Assembly: GCF_022539505.1 (NCBI RefSeq)
Contig: NC_061514.1
Span: 42,644,869 to 42,708,868 of the forward strand
Reading direction: 5' to 3'
Length of the DNA stretch: 64,000 bases
From: Lolium rigidum
Taxonomy: Eukaryota; Streptophyta; Magnoliopsida; Poales; Poaceae
Position numbers and translations under genes: made by a program. The notes beneath the pieces were generated by a model, which saw nothing but the letters and a program-made list of their open reading frames with translations, ran no database searches and was not told where the DNA came from. Below are positions 1-10,780 of the stretch, piece by piece. Position 1 is the stretch's first letter. Every line of letters begins with the position of its first letter.

Positions 1-817
1 GCACACAAGACAAGATTCGAACTGACCTGGAGTGTCGTAGTTGATGAGGAAGACCTTCTCCGGCGAAAGAACAGACCCGCGGTCGCCGGTGAGCTCTGCC
101 GACGGCGAGGTAGCGAGAGTAGAGAAGAAGCACGAATGCAGCGCGCAAGAAGAAGACGCTGCAGAGGCTCTCCACACGACGAAGTCCGGCGGAGGCGCGG
201 CGCAAGTTCACCGGGCGGCGAAACTCAGGCGAGCAGCGGCGGACGAAGTGCGGTGAAGGAGCGCAGGAGCGAGGAACTCTGTGCACGAAGGAAGGAGAAT
301 GCGAAGAAGAGGAAGAAGAAGGGGCAGTTGAGCTTATAAAGGAGAGAGAAGGTGGGCCGAAAACCGCTGGGCCTACGCCGTTTGTCTCGCGGCCCGCGAC
401 GGTTCGCGTCGCAGAGCGACACGTGTCACAGAGATACACGCGGAAAAAAGAAAGCCACACGGATGCACACATGGGATCCGAAACGGTGAGTGGGATCCGG
501 AGCGGTGCAGTTAATGAGCGCGCAAGCTCGTCAATACGAAGTGACAACTGACGCTGGCAAGACAGTCACAGTGCGCATGTCTCTGACAGGCACAAAAATC
601 GAAATATTCTCGACCTCGTCGAGGAGAGACTTGAAGTCTAAAGATGCCGGAGAGTAAGATGCCGGAGAATGACTTGAGAACAGAGAAAGTATGAGTGCGA
701 GCAAGATGCCGGATTGGTACCAAAGGCTAAGAAAGTTAAACCGGTATCCAAGATACAAAAAACCTGGCATGGTCTGTTGGATAGAATCCGCCAGACTATA
801 CCAGCTTCGGGGACTAA
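1..817 (+). mobile_element. 3' internal end of Ty3/gypsy element 1 (partial)
   Basis: This is the stretch between the coding part and the 3' LTR of a gypsy element whose 5' part lies left of the window. It has no pol-like open frame. It ends in a purine-rich GGGGACTAA directly before the LTR start at 818, as expected for a polypurine tract. The only structure seen is a promoter-like arrangement on the opposite strand (27-430). The whole element is nested in gypsy element 2. Confidence 0.6.
27..430 (-). promoter_or_regulatory. Antisense promoter and first exon inside gypsy element 1
   Basis: Read on the minus strand there is a G-box-like ACACGTGT near 420, then two GGCCCA site-II motifs (about 350-375), then TTTATAAG (333-340), then a CT-rich leader. 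The leader has no ATG and ends in a good 5' splice site, CCAG|GTCAGT, at 27/26. The order matches a plant RNA polymerase II promoter with a non-coding first exon. The downstream antisense coding part would lie left of the window. Extra antisense genes between integrase and the 3' LTR are known in plant Ty3/gypsy elements; assigning this one to that class is inference. Confidence 0.4.
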
Positions 818-1531
818 TGTTGGGGGGATGACCCCCGGTATGCCAAAGATGTGCCATACCGGATGTTCTCACCCTTCGAGATACCGGTTTAATATTCATG
901 CCGGTATAAAAGAGTAGAGTTTGGCTCAGTGAAGCTAGGCCGGTATCCCCAAGAGGGGTATACCGGAACCAGGAAGGAAAGATACCGGAGCACCGGAAGG
1001 GAGAACAAGCCGGCTGACTGGTCAAAGATTCCGTCAGGAGCTAAAGGACAAAGATGAGCTAAGCAAAGTGGCTTTAAACGAAGACTAGAAGACAAGGAGG
1101 AGGATGACGGTCAAAGAAGCCGGAGGACGTCATCCTTCATGTTTAAAGAAGACTCCGGCGTCATCTGTGATTAAAGTAGCTTTATAAAGTATCTTTGTAA
1201 AGTAGTTTGTCTAGTCAAAGATCCCATTAGGGTTGCTTGTTCTGTAAGCCACCCTCTCCCCTATATAAGGAGAAGGGGGCAGCTTCTTATAGACGCGCGA
1301 TCAACCAAGGAGAGAACAACCTGTAACCTGTTTTGAGATCAATGAACATGGTGATCTAGAGCGAGTTCGTCCTTGTGTCTTTCTTCCTCTACCTTCGGTC
1401 TAGGCCGGGTTCTTGAGGAAAGCATCCGGAAGTTCATCCATCTAGTCACAAACCCTCCCCCGAATCCTCTAGCGCCCATTCGGCCCCAAGATAAGCCATC
1501 CCATGGCATCTGCTCGTTCACCACGACGACA
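818..1531 (+). mobile_element. 3' LTR of gypsy element 1
   Basis: The repeat starts TGTTGGGGG right after a polypurine tract and ends ...ACGACACA, giving TG...CA ends and about 714 bp. A TATA box (CTATATAAGG, about 1260) stands where the U3 promoter is expected. Immediately to the right, reverse-transcriptase coding sequence of another gypsy element continues in frame, so this is the right boundary of a nested insertion. The end could be 2 bp off, because the partner LTR is outside the window and the target duplication cannot be checked. Confidence 0.6.
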
Positions 1532-1532
1532 C

Positions 1533-2732
1533 GGTCAGTTCTTGGGTTTCTTGGTTCATGAGCGTGGAATCGAGATCGGCCTGAAAAGTCAAGAGGCAGT
1601 GCGAACGATGAAGCCACCCACCACGAAGAAGGAGCTCCAGTGTCTCATCGGCAAAATCAATTTCGTCAGAAGGTTTATCTCCAACTTGTCAGGACGAATC
1701 GAGCCGTTCATGGGATTGGTCAAAATCAAGTCTGATGAGGAGTTTCGCTGGGGGGCAGAGCAACAGCGAGCGTTTGACGATATCAAGGAGTACTTAACGA
1801 AGCCACCTGTGTTGGTTCCACCGCAGCAAGACAGGCCATTCTACATTTACTTTTCAGTTGCTGACACCTCTATCGCGTCAGTGGTAGTGCAGGTTTATGA
1901 TGGTCTGGAAAAAGTGGTTTTCTACCTCAGAAGAAGGATGTTGGATGCAGAAACGAGGTACCCTGAGATCGAGAAGTTGTGCCTCTGTCTGTTCTTCACC
2001 TGCACCAAGATTCAGCACATCTTGCTGTCAGCAGAAATCATCGTCATATGCAAATCGGATGTCATCAAGCACATGCTGTCGGCTCCTGTGTTGAAAGGCC
2101 GACTCGGCAAATGGATGTTTGCATTATCGGAATTTGATATCCGGTATCAGCCTGCGAAAGCAGTCAAGGGACAAGTGTTGGCCGATCTTATTGCTGAACG
2201 AATCAACACGGACGTAGCAGCACTATCTGTGCGTGCATGGACCATGTTCTTCGATGGATCGGTTTGTGAGGATGGTTGCGGCATCGGCGTACTGCTCGTG
2301 TCGCCTCGGGGGGCAACATACTCCTTCTCCATCAGGCTATCTACCCCTTGCACCAACAACGTGGCCGAGTATGAGGCGATGTGCAAGGGAATGAAGTTGC
2401 TATTGGACGCTGGGGCAGAGGCAGTTGAGATCTTTGGGGATTCCAAATTGGTGATTTCTCAACTCACAGAGGAGTACAAGTGTGAGAGCGAGTTGCTCTT
2501 CCCATTCTGGATACAATGCCGTGAGCTAATGGCACAGTTCAGGTATATAAATTTCAATTGGATCCCAAGATCGCAAAATACCGAGGCAAACGACCTCGCA
2601 CAGACGGCGTCAGGGTACAAGGACGTAGCAGATGGAGCCGATTTTCAGGTGCAGTTCATGGAACCTGATGATCGGAGAGCCGATATCTTCCATTACTTGA
2701 AAGATCCGGCTCGGGGGCACCTAAACGGATAA
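1533..2732 (+). pseudogene. Gypsy 2 reverse transcriptase end plus two RNase H domains
   Basis: The open frame begins in the connection part of reverse transcriptase (LGFLVHERGIEI), continues through the RNase H of the RT (YLRRRMLDAETRYPEIEK) and then a second RNase H. The second domain has FFDGS, NNVAEYEA and FGDSKLV, which carry its acidic metal-binding residues. This tandem RNase H is characteristic of the Tat lineage. The N-terminal two thirds of RT, including the YVDD box, lie on the far side of the nested element. A stop at 2730-2732 separates it from the integrase frame. Confidence 0.8.
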
Positions 2733-2743
2733 GATACGGGGCC

Positions 2744-3918
2744 ATGAAGTACGTCCTGATTGGCGATGATATGTTCTACAGGACTTTGGAAGGGTTACTT
2801 CTCAAATGTTTGGGACCAGCCGAGTCCAATCGGCTCTTGCATGAGGTGCATGAGGGTGCCTGTGGAACTCACCAATCGTCTCATAAGATGAAGTGGCTGA
2901 TCAGACGATCGGGATTTTATTGGCCCACCATGATTGAAGATTGTTTTAAGTACTATAAAGGGTGTCAAGCATGTCAGAAGTTTGGGAGCATTCAGATGGT
3001 ACCTGCATCAGCGATGAATCCCATCATCAAGTCGTGGCCGTTCCGGGGATGGGGCATGGATATGATCGGCAAGATACATCCTCCTTCAAGCAAAGGCCAT
3101 GTGTGGGTTCTGGCCATTACAGATTATTTTACTAAATGGGTGGAGGCCGTCCCTATGAAGGCGAGTGGCATCATCGGATGTTGTCGATTTCGTGAGGGAG
3201 CATGTCATTCACGGATTCGGGATTCCCGGACTATCACGACCGATGGAGGTTCGGTTTTCGTTTCTAAGGAGTTTAGAACATTCTGCGAGGACATGGGAAT
3301 TAAGCTAATCCGATCGTCTCCATACTATGCTCAAGCAAATGGACAGGCTGAAGCATCCAACAAGAGCTTGATCAAGCTGATTAAGAGGAAGATCGACGAG
3401 CATCCTAGACGTTGGCACGAGGTATTGTCAGAAGCATTGTGGGCTTATCGCATGTCGTGCCATGGAGCAATAAAAACCTCTCCATACCATCTGGTCTATG
3501 GGCAAGAAGCTGTGTTACCCTGGGAAATCAAGGCTGGGTCGAGACGGGTTACATTTCAGAATGATTTAACTACTGAAGAATATGCAGCCCTGATGAGTGA
3601 CAGCATTGAGGATGCAACGGAACTCAGACTTTGGTCGCTTGAGAAAATCAAGGAGAATAAAGCCAAGGTGGCTCGCGCATATAATAAGAAGGTAAAGCCA
3701 AAGGAGTTCCGGAGTTGGTGATCCGGTATGGGAAGGCTGTATTGCCGTTAGGGACTAAGGACAAAGTATATGGTAAATGGTCTCCAAATTGGCATGGCCC
3801 GTACAAAGTCGACCAAGTTTTAAAAGGTAATGCATACATGCTCGAGCAGTTGGATGGTGTGAAATTCCCAGTGGCTGTCAATGGCCAGCATCTCAAGAAG
3901 TACTTCCCAAGCATGTGA
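2744..3918 (+). pseudogene. Gypsy 2 integrase, frameshifted
   Basis: The N-terminal zinc-binding part (an HHCC pattern ending GCQACQKFG) is followed by the catalytic core with WGMDMIG, TTDGGSVF and a Glu in NGQAEASN, and a C-terminal part ending near HLKKYFPSM. About 50 bp around 3175-3235 are read in a shifted frame and then return to the original frame, which indicates two compensating indels. A further frameshift at about 3715-3721 separates the C-terminal part (3715-3918). The protein would be non-functional as read. Confidence 0.8.
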
Positions 3919-4260
3919 GATGATGAGCAGTAAGATATGGAGGCCGATACACGAAATCGGCCAGTAAAAAAAATTGGGAAACAACCGATGCACAGACATC
4001 GACTTTAGAATAAAAACAGCCGATGCGCAGTCATCGACTATAGAGGAACAAATGTCATAAGCAAGGCACCATTTGATTTTAAGGAACAACTGGTATTATT
4101 GACGATTTGGGTAAAGACCGATGTATTGCCATCGGCTTTTTGAGGAATCCTTCTTCATTGATTAAAAAGGGGATTTCTTACAAAGAGGAGCCGATTGCTC
4201 AAGGAAAGGGGAACAAAAGGAGAACAGATTACTGCTAATCTTATGCTAGTAGTCCCTATT
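3919..4260 (+). other. Gypsy 2 untranslated spacer with CCGATG/CATCGG motifs
   Basis: This is a non-coding spacer of the gypsy element. It repeats short complementary motifs (CCGATG, CATCGA and CATCGG) at 3950, 3985, 4020, 4120 and 4135, which could form small hairpins. No open frame of note was seen. Confidence 0.4.
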
Positions 4261-4800
4261 CTAAGGGATGTCGCTGTCCTCGCTGTCGACGTGGTAGCCG
4301 CCGTCACTGCTGCTGATGAGTTCTTCGTCGCTGCTGCCGTAGCCTTCAACAGGGGCTTCTTCTTCCTCATCATCGTCGTCTTCATCGTCATCTGACCAAG
4401 CCCAGCCGCGGAGGCGTTTTGCCGGCGGCTCGTCAGAGGAGGTGTCGTCCTCCTTTTCCTCCTTCTTGTCGGAGGAGGTGTCGTCATCCTCTTCTTCCTC
4501 TTCGGCGGAGGAGGAGAGTTTACCCCAGAAGGAGAGGTCATCATCACTCTCCGCTTCTAGTTCTCCGTCAATGAGGAACCGGAGGTCGTCCTCCCCGTCA
4601 GTTAGGGGAAGGTCACCATCTGACCAGACGAGGAGCTCGGGTGGGCCATCTGGCACAAAATCGAAGTTCCACTCATGCTCATCCCAATGCTTGGGAGCGC
4701 GCCTGTTGTACGCCTCCATCTGGTCGTACTCTGGAATCAGCTCACTCGAGGAAGAGGACTGGAAGGAAGCGGAAGAAGAGGAGGAGGAGGAGGAAGACAT
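4261..4800 (-). CDS. Antisense extra ORF of gypsy 2, acidic Ser/Asp/Glu-rich protein
   Basis: A 179-residue frame runs opposite to gag-pol between integrase and the 3' LTR. It starts with a poly-Ser tract. A middle part with mixed composition (residues about 20-80, including KHWDEHEWNFDFVPDG) is followed by long Asp/Glu/Ser runs with a short basic PPAKRLRG patch, which could be a nuclear signal. A TATA-like CTATATC lies about 90 bp upstream of the ATG. No enzyme motif is visible. Extra ORFs in this position, often antisense, are known for Tat-type elements; the function of this one is unknown. Low-complexity sequence alone can keep a frame open, so translation is not certain. Confidence 0.5.
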   Translation of the reverse strand: MSSSSSSSSSASFQSSSSSELIPEYDQMEAYNRRAPKHWDEHEWNFDFVPDGPPELLVWSDGDLPLTDGEDDLRFLIDGELEAESDDDLSFWGKLSSSAEEEEEDDDTSSDKKEEKEDDTSSDEPPAKRLRGWAWSDDDEDDDDEEEEAPVEGYGSSDEELISSSDGGYHVDSEDSDIP

Positions 4801-4886
4801 GGCTGCAGAGGAGGTTTTTTTGCCAATGGTTGGTGCGGAGCAGAGGATGAAGAAGCAGACTACTTGACACAGTTAAATAAAAAGGG

Positions 4887-4893
4887 GATATAG
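4887..4893 (-). promoter_or_regulatory. TATA-like box for the antisense ORF of gypsy 2
   Basis: The minus strand reads CCACTATATCCCC, 87-93 bases before the ATG at 4800, with an A/T-rich leader between. Spacing and sequence suit a plant TATA box. The LTR further upstream adds a G-box-like ACACGTGG (about 5146) and TGGGCC (about 5113). Confidence 0.35.
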
Positions 4894-5080
4894 TGGAGAT
4901 TTAATGCTTGAGCAGTTTTCAAGGACGTGGTGCCAAAACTGTCGAATCGTGCAGAGAAGTTGAGAAGGCGAGGCATCATGATGAAGGATACTGTGACGGT
5001 TCTGCTCTGCCACGACATGACCCTTCGAAGGAAAAACAGAGTGGTTTTGAAATTATCATTACCAAAACCAGGGGGGCATG

Positions 5081-6254
5081 TGTTATCACCAGATTTTGGC
5101 CAAATCAGGAGGTGGGCCGTAATTGAGATGGGCTTGAAGGATATACACGTGGAGCGTCTTTGAAGCGGCCTTGCACGAAGAGTTTGGGCTAGATGCCCGT
5201 GTATCTGTATTTTATAGTAGATTGCATCTTAGTTTAGAATTAAAAGATAGAGTTTAACCCGTGCACGGTTAGGTGCACGCCCGAATTAGAAAGTCCCCTG
5301 GACTATAAATATGTACCTAGGGATATTGAGAAAAGAGGACAATCACGTTCACAACAAACACAAACCAGGCGCATCGCCACCCCTTGTTTCGAGTGTTTCT
5401 TCCGGGTAAGCATCATGATGCCTAGATCGCATCTTGCGATCTAGGCAGTATACGTTTATTCGTTATCATTGTGTTACTCATGCTGAAGCGTTGTTGATGG
5501 CGAGTAGCACTACTTATCATAGATGTTTTGGGGGCTTGCATTGATGCTTTTCTTATACATATTTGCTTAGCTATGCCGTCCCTCGATATCTAGCTGCCCT
5601 TATACCTATCTAGGTGTAGGGGCAGCACCTTGCTTGATTGTTGTTTAGTAGATCCAATCTGTTATAGTTGCTCCTTGTTCTTCAAGGATTAGTTTAATAT
5701 CCGTATGGTTAGGCCTTGCAAACGGGTTGAACGATCCGGTAGTGCGAGAGGTGCGGTTTGTTAGCCCTAAGAGGGATTGTTCCGGGAATTGACTTAATGT
5801 TGGTTTTTAGGCCTCTTTTAGGGTTAGTTTTCCATCATCTTTCGTATCTATTAGGCTCAACTACGCTTAGGATGTTCCGATCATACGGTGAAAACCCTAA
5901 ACTGTCGTGGATTGGTTTAACTTTGTATTGATCAAGCAGGATCCCCATGTCACCGTAAACCCAACGTGAATCATGGGGCAATCGGCTCTTCGAGACGATC
6001 CACAGGGCAACCTGAGAGCCGATCGGGCTCGTATTTAATGTTTACGTGTCTACCATGCAGGAGACTAATCGAAGCAATCCAACACCTTCCTGACCAGGTA
6101 TAGGTCAGGTGGCACGCCCTTGCAACCGCCAGGACGTGTGCCGGAACATTGCGGGACGACGTCGAGGGACCAGGGCCCACCCAGCAGTCTTGGCAGCCTC
6201 CCGGCTCTTCGTGTTGCTTAACCACTGCTCGCCGGTGGGTTTTGGCAGGCAACA
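5081..6254 (+). mobile_element. 3' LTR of gypsy element 2
   Basis: The LTR starts TGTTATCACC after a GGGGGGCA polypurine tract and ends GGCAGGCAACA, about 1174 bp. TATAAAT at 5304-5310 is followed by a probable transcription start region (GAGGACAATCACG). The R-U5 part (5400-6254) contains CCGATCGG-like short palindromes. Copia gag sequence continues directly after 6254. Confidence 0.7.
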
Positions 6255-7880
6255 GTACATGCACATAGTAGACGGTAAAGAGCTTTGGGATTGAATGCTA
6301 AATTCGGTGCAACCGGTGCAGGCAGTGAACTGTACATCATGGAGAGCTTCCATGCCATCAGGATGGTGAACAACCGTTCTGTAGTCAAACAAGCTCATGA
6401 GATACAATGCATTGCGAAAGAGCTTGAACTCCTTAAGTGTGCCTTACCTGACAAGTTTGTGGCTGGATGCATTATTGCTAAGTTGCCCCCTTCATGGAGG
6501 AACTTCGCCACAACTCTCAAACACAAGAGACAGGAGATATCAGTTGAAAATCTGATAGCGTCTCTTGATGTTGAGGAGAAAGCTCGGGCTAAGGATACTA
6601 CTAAGAAAGTAGAGGGTCATTGTAGCACCAACATGGTGCAGAAGAAACCCTACAGCAAGAACAAAGGGAATAACAAGCCCTCCTTTAATAAGCCTATGAA
6701 GACTACAACCTTCAAGAAGAAGAAGATGATAAACAAAGCAGATCTGAGATGCTTTACCTGTGGAGAGACTGGCCACTTCTCTGAGGACTGTCCAGAGAGG
6801 GCAGACCGCAAGAAGAAGGCGAGACAAGTCAACACGGTGACCGCTAGCAATGGTGATGGGTACGGTAATCTCTTTACTGTTCTTTCGGTATTTCAATCTC
6901 CATGTTGGTGGATTGATACAGGTGCTAATGTTCATGTGTGTGCTGACATATCCATGTTCACTTCTTACCAGGTTGCCCGGGATTCTTCCGTCTTGATGGC
7001 GAATGGGTCACATGCTTCTGTTCGTGGTGTTGGCACGGTAGATCTGAAGTTCACTTCGGGGAAGATCGTGCAACTGAGGAACGTGCAGCATGTCCCTACT
7101 ATGAACAACAATCTCGTTAGCGGCTCCCTTCTATGCAGAGATGGGTTTAAAGTTGTTTTAGAGTGGAATAAAGTAGTTGTTTCCAAGTTTGGACAAATTA
7201 TTGGTAAAGGCTATGAGTGCGGAGGCTTGTTCCGCTTTTCGCTTTCTGATTTCAGTAATAAGTCTGTGAACCATATTTGTGGCAATGTTAGTGATGATAC
7301 CAGTGTTTGGCATTCTCGTTTATTTCACATTAATTTTGGTTTAATGTCTCGGCTATCCAGTTTAAGTTTAATTCTGAATTTCACCATTGCCAAAGGTTCT
7401 AAGTGCCATAGTTGTGTGCAATCAAAACAACCTCGGAAGCCTCACAAGGCGGCCGAGGAGAGAAACTTGGCACCTCTAGAACTCATACATTCTAATCTAT
7501 GCGAGATGAATGCTGTGTTGACAAAAGGTGGAAAGAGATATTTCATGACATTGATTGATGATGCGACTAGATTTTGCTATGTTTATTTGTTGCGAACTAA
7601 AGATGAAGCTTTAGACTACTTTAAAATTTATAAGGCCGAAGTTGAAAATCAACTAGAGAGAAAGATTAAGCGTCTTAGGTCGGATCGTGGTGGTGAATAT
7701 TTTCCTAAAATCTTTGATGAATTCTGTGAGGAACATGGTATTATTCATGAGAGGACGCCTCCCTGTTCGCCCCAATCAAACGGGGTAGCCGAGAGGAAAA
7801 ACCGCACGCCGATCGACTTGGTGAATTCCATGTTAGCCACTGCTGGTTTATCAAAGGCATGGTGGGGGAGGCTTTGTTGA
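6255..7880 (+). pseudogene. Copia gag, protease and integrase
   Basis: The frame starts inside gag (broken by gypsy 2 and by a stop at about 6294). It shows a CCHC zinc knuckle (CFTCGETGHFSEDC), a protease motif DTGANVHV, a GAG-pre-integrase His/Cys region (HSRLFH...CHSCVQSKQ) and an integrase core. In the core, SDRGGEYF and the Glu in NGVAERKN are present, but the first catalytic position reads HSNLCEMN where the family usually has HSDLC. A frameshift ends the frame at 7880. The copy is therefore dead by point mutation as well as by insertions. Confidence 0.85.
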
Positions 7881-8479
7881 CTTCATGTCATGTCCTGAAT
7901 AGAGTTCCTAACAAGAATAAAGATAAAACCCTTACGAGGAGTGGGCTAGGAGAAAACCATCACTTTCGTATTTGCGCACATGGGGATGTTTGGCGAAAGT
8001 CAATATTCCAATTACTAAGAAGCGCAAACTCGGACCAAAGACATTGGATTGTATCTTTCTAGGTTATGCTCCGCAGAGTGTAGGCTATAGATTTTTAGTA
8101 GTTCAATCTGAGGTACCTGATATGCATGTTGATGCTATTATGGAATCTCGTGGTGCAACATTTTTTGAGAATATGTTTCCTATGAAAGATATGCATAGCA
8201 TTGCTAGAATTTCTACTGAGATAATTCCTGAGTCTAGTACATCTAATGAGTATTTTGAACAATCACATGAGAATGTTATTGAGAAGGATGACAATGAAGC
8301 TCCTAAACGGAGCAAGAAACGGAGGGTTGAAGAATCCTTTGGTGATGATTTCATTGTGTACCTTGTGGATGATACTCCCACGTCCATTGCAGATGCATAT
8401 GCATCTCCAGATGCAGATGACTGGAAAGAAACTGTCCATAATGAGATGGAATCAATTCTTTCTAATGGAACTTGGGAGC
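7859..8479 (+). pseudogene. Copia integrase C-terminus and start of reverse transcriptase
   Basis: After frameshifts near 7870 and 7975 the frame resumes with the integrase C-terminal region (LDCIFLGYAPQSVGYRFLV) and reaches the N-terminal edge of RT (NEMESILSNGTWEL). It is cut at 8479 by the solo LTR. Residues read beyond this point come from the inserted LTR, not from Copia. Confidence 0.8.
8475..8479. repeat. Left target-site duplication GGAGC
   Basis: GGAGC directly precedes the solo LTR, and the same five bases follow it at 10229-10233. This proves insertion by an LTR-element integrase and fixes the LTR boundaries. Confidence 0.9.
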
Positions 8480-10228
8480 TGATGTCTACGGGTGCTTCTA
8501 TTCTTGTAGACAGTGTTGGGCCTCCAAGAGCAGAGGTTTGTAGAACAGCAGCAAGTTTCCCTTAAGTGGATTACCCAAGGTTTATCGAACTCAGGGAGGA
8601 AGAGGTCAAAGATATCCCTCTCGGGCAACCCTGCAACCACAAAGCAAGAAGTCTCTTGTGTCCCCAACACACCTAATAGGTGCACTAGTTCGGCGAAGAG
8701 ATAGTGAAATACAAGTGGTATGAATGAATATGAGCAGTAGTACGGCGCCGTGAAAATAGCTTATCGGCATGCAGCTTGATGGTAGTAATATTGCAGGAAG
8801 TAAACAAGCAGTAGTAACTCAGCAGTAGTAACGCAGTAAAACAGTAACAAGCAGCGATAGCAGTATTTAGGAACAAGGCCTAGGGATTAGACTTTCACTA
8901 GTGGACACTCTCAACATTGATCACATAATAAATAAGTTCTCTTCCTTTTGTGCTACATATACTCTTGTTGGATGATGAACACCACTAATTGTGTAGGGCT
9001 ACAAGAACCCTCAATGCCGGAGTTAACAAGCTCCACAACATTCGATATTCATGTTTAAGTAACCTTAGAGTATAATAGATCTTTGCAAAATACACCAAGT
9101 ACTAACATAGCATGCACACTGTCACCATCACACTACGAAGGAGGCATAGATCACATCAATACTATCATAATGACAATTAACTCCACAATCTACAAGAGAT
9201 CATGATCATAATCTACGACAAGAACTACACGATGCACACACTCGTCACCATTACACCATGCGGGAGGAATAGACTACTTTAATAACATCACATGAGTAGC
9301 ACATAGATAAATAGTGATACAAAACACATTGCAATCATAAAGGGATATAAATAAGCACTTCACTATGCCATTCATAAAAGTGAATAAGTATTCTCGTGAA
9401 ATATAGCCTAAGAGACCCACACGGTGCACACACTCGTCACCTTTACACACGTGGGACAAGGAGTCTCCGGAGATCACATAAGTAAAACCCACTTGACTAG
9501 CATAATGACATCTAGATTACAAGCATCATCATATGAATCTCAATCATGTAAGGCAGCTCATGAGATTATTGTATTGAAGTACATAGGAGAGAGATGAACC
9601 ACATAGCTACCGGTACAGCCCCGAGCCTCGATGGAGAACTACTCCCTCTTCATGGGAGCAGCAGCGGTGATTAAGATGGCGGTGGAGATGGCAGCGGTGT
9701 CGATGGAGAAGCCTTCCGGGGGCACTTCCCCGCTCCGGCAGGGGTGCCGGAACAGAGACTCCTGTCCCCCAGATCTTGGCTTCGCGATGGCGGCGGCTCT
9801 GGAAGGTTTCGCGTACCGTGGCTTCCTCTGTAAGGGTTTTCGACGCAGGGGCTTTATATAGGCGAAAGGGCAGCGTCAGAAGGTCGAAGGGGCGACGACA
9901 CCATAGGGCCGCACGGCCAGGGGGTGGGCCGCGCCGGCCTATCATCTGGGGCCTGTGTGGCCCCCCTGCGCGGCTCTCGGGTGTTCTTGATGCTTCCGGG
10001 AAAAATAGGAACCTGGGCGTTGATTTCTTCCGATTCCGAGAATATTTCGTTACTAGGATTTCTGAAACCAAAAACAGCGAAAAACGAGAACTGGCACTTC
10101 GGCATCTTGTTAATAGGTTAGTTCCGGAAAATGCACGAATATGACATAAAGTGTGCATAAAACATGTAGATATCATCAATAATGTAGCATGGAACATAAG
10201 AAATTATCGATACGTCGGAGACGTATCA
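8480..10228 (-). mobile_element. Solo LTR, non-autonomous LTR family 1 (copy A)
   Basis: A 1749-bp sequence with TG...CA ends and a perfect 5-bp duplication interrupts the Copia RT codons. The same LTR, also 1749 bp, recurs at 15788-17536 next to a primer-binding site, which shows that the element lies on the minus strand. On that strand it begins TGATACGTC, has a TATA box (CCTATATAAA, about 9852-9861) and ends ...GTAGACATCA. Solo LTRs arise by recombination between the two LTRs of a complete element. Confidence 0.9.
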
Positions 10229-10400
10229 GGAGCTATCAGAACGACCCCATGGATGCAAGCATGTGAGCAGCAAATGGGTGTTCAAGAAGAAGCTAAGACC
10301 TGATGGTACTATTGAGAAGTACAAGGCGCGGCTTGTAGCGAAAGGCTACACATAGAGAGAAGATGAAGATTACTTCGACACCTATTCACCTGTTGACATA
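10229..10400 (+). pseudogene. Copia reverse transcriptase fragment (copy A)
   Basis: Begins with the right GGAGC duplication and encodes the RT N-terminal motif region (SKWVFKKKLRPDGTIEKYKA, then RLVAKGYT followed by a TAG stop, then DYFDTYSPVD). It is the direct continuation of the frame cut at 8479 and ends where gypsy 3 starts at 10401. Confidence 0.8.
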
Positions 10401-10780
10401 TGCATCCCCAATGGGCCTGCCGAAGATGGTACCCGGGGTTTACTAAAGGCCCACAAGTCGAAGAATATGAAGTTCGGAAGCCCAGTTAATGTCCAGGAAG
10501 GTTAGAGTTGTATTAGGAAATATAGAGACTTGTAATTTTATGGGACGGGTTAGAAACCCTCCCGGACTCTGTAATCTGTGTATTATGAATCCCTCGGCTC
10601 CACCTCCTATATAAGGGGGAGTCGAGGGACAAAGAGAGGATCGAATCTATTATCAACATAACCCTAGTTTTATAATCGTCGAGTACTTTTCGGCTGAAAC
10701 CTTCGGGATCTACTTGCCCTCTACTTCCAACAAAACCCTAGTCTACAATACGTAGGCATTGATAAGTTAATACCTTGTCA
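10401..10780 (+). mobile_element. 5' LTR of gypsy element 3 (copy A)
   Basis: The 380-bp LTR runs from TGCATCCCC to CCTTGTCA. It contains CCTATATAAGG (about 10606-10616). It is followed at once by a primer-binding-site-like TTGGCACCGTCTGTGGG, which is typical of Tat-lineage gypsy elements. The duplicate at 17709-18088 has GG in place of the initial TG. Confidence 0.8.

Larger units (their letters stand above)
1532..6254 (+). mobile_element. Ty3/gypsy element 2, Tat lineage, 3' half
   Basis: From left to right: the end of reverse transcriptase with RNase H, a second (Tat-type) RNase H, integrase, a spacer with an antisense acidic ORF, a polypurine tract and a 1174-bp 3' LTR. Its 5' half lies beyond the nested gypsy element 1. 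It is itself inserted in the gag region of the Copia element that resumes at 6255, where GTACA is the expected right copy of the target duplication. Several frameshifts show it is old or contains sequence errors. Confidence 0.8.

Noticed and set aside
4442..4867. A 141-codon plus-strand frame opposite the acidic antisense ORF
   Set aside because: It is a Ser-rich shadow of the Asp/Glu/Ser codons; the minus frame is longer and has a TATA-like box.
9607..10197. A 196-codon minus-strand frame in the LTR, repeated at 16915-17505
   Set aside because: It lies in the promoter and leader part of the family 1 LTR, varies by frameshift between copies and has no domain.
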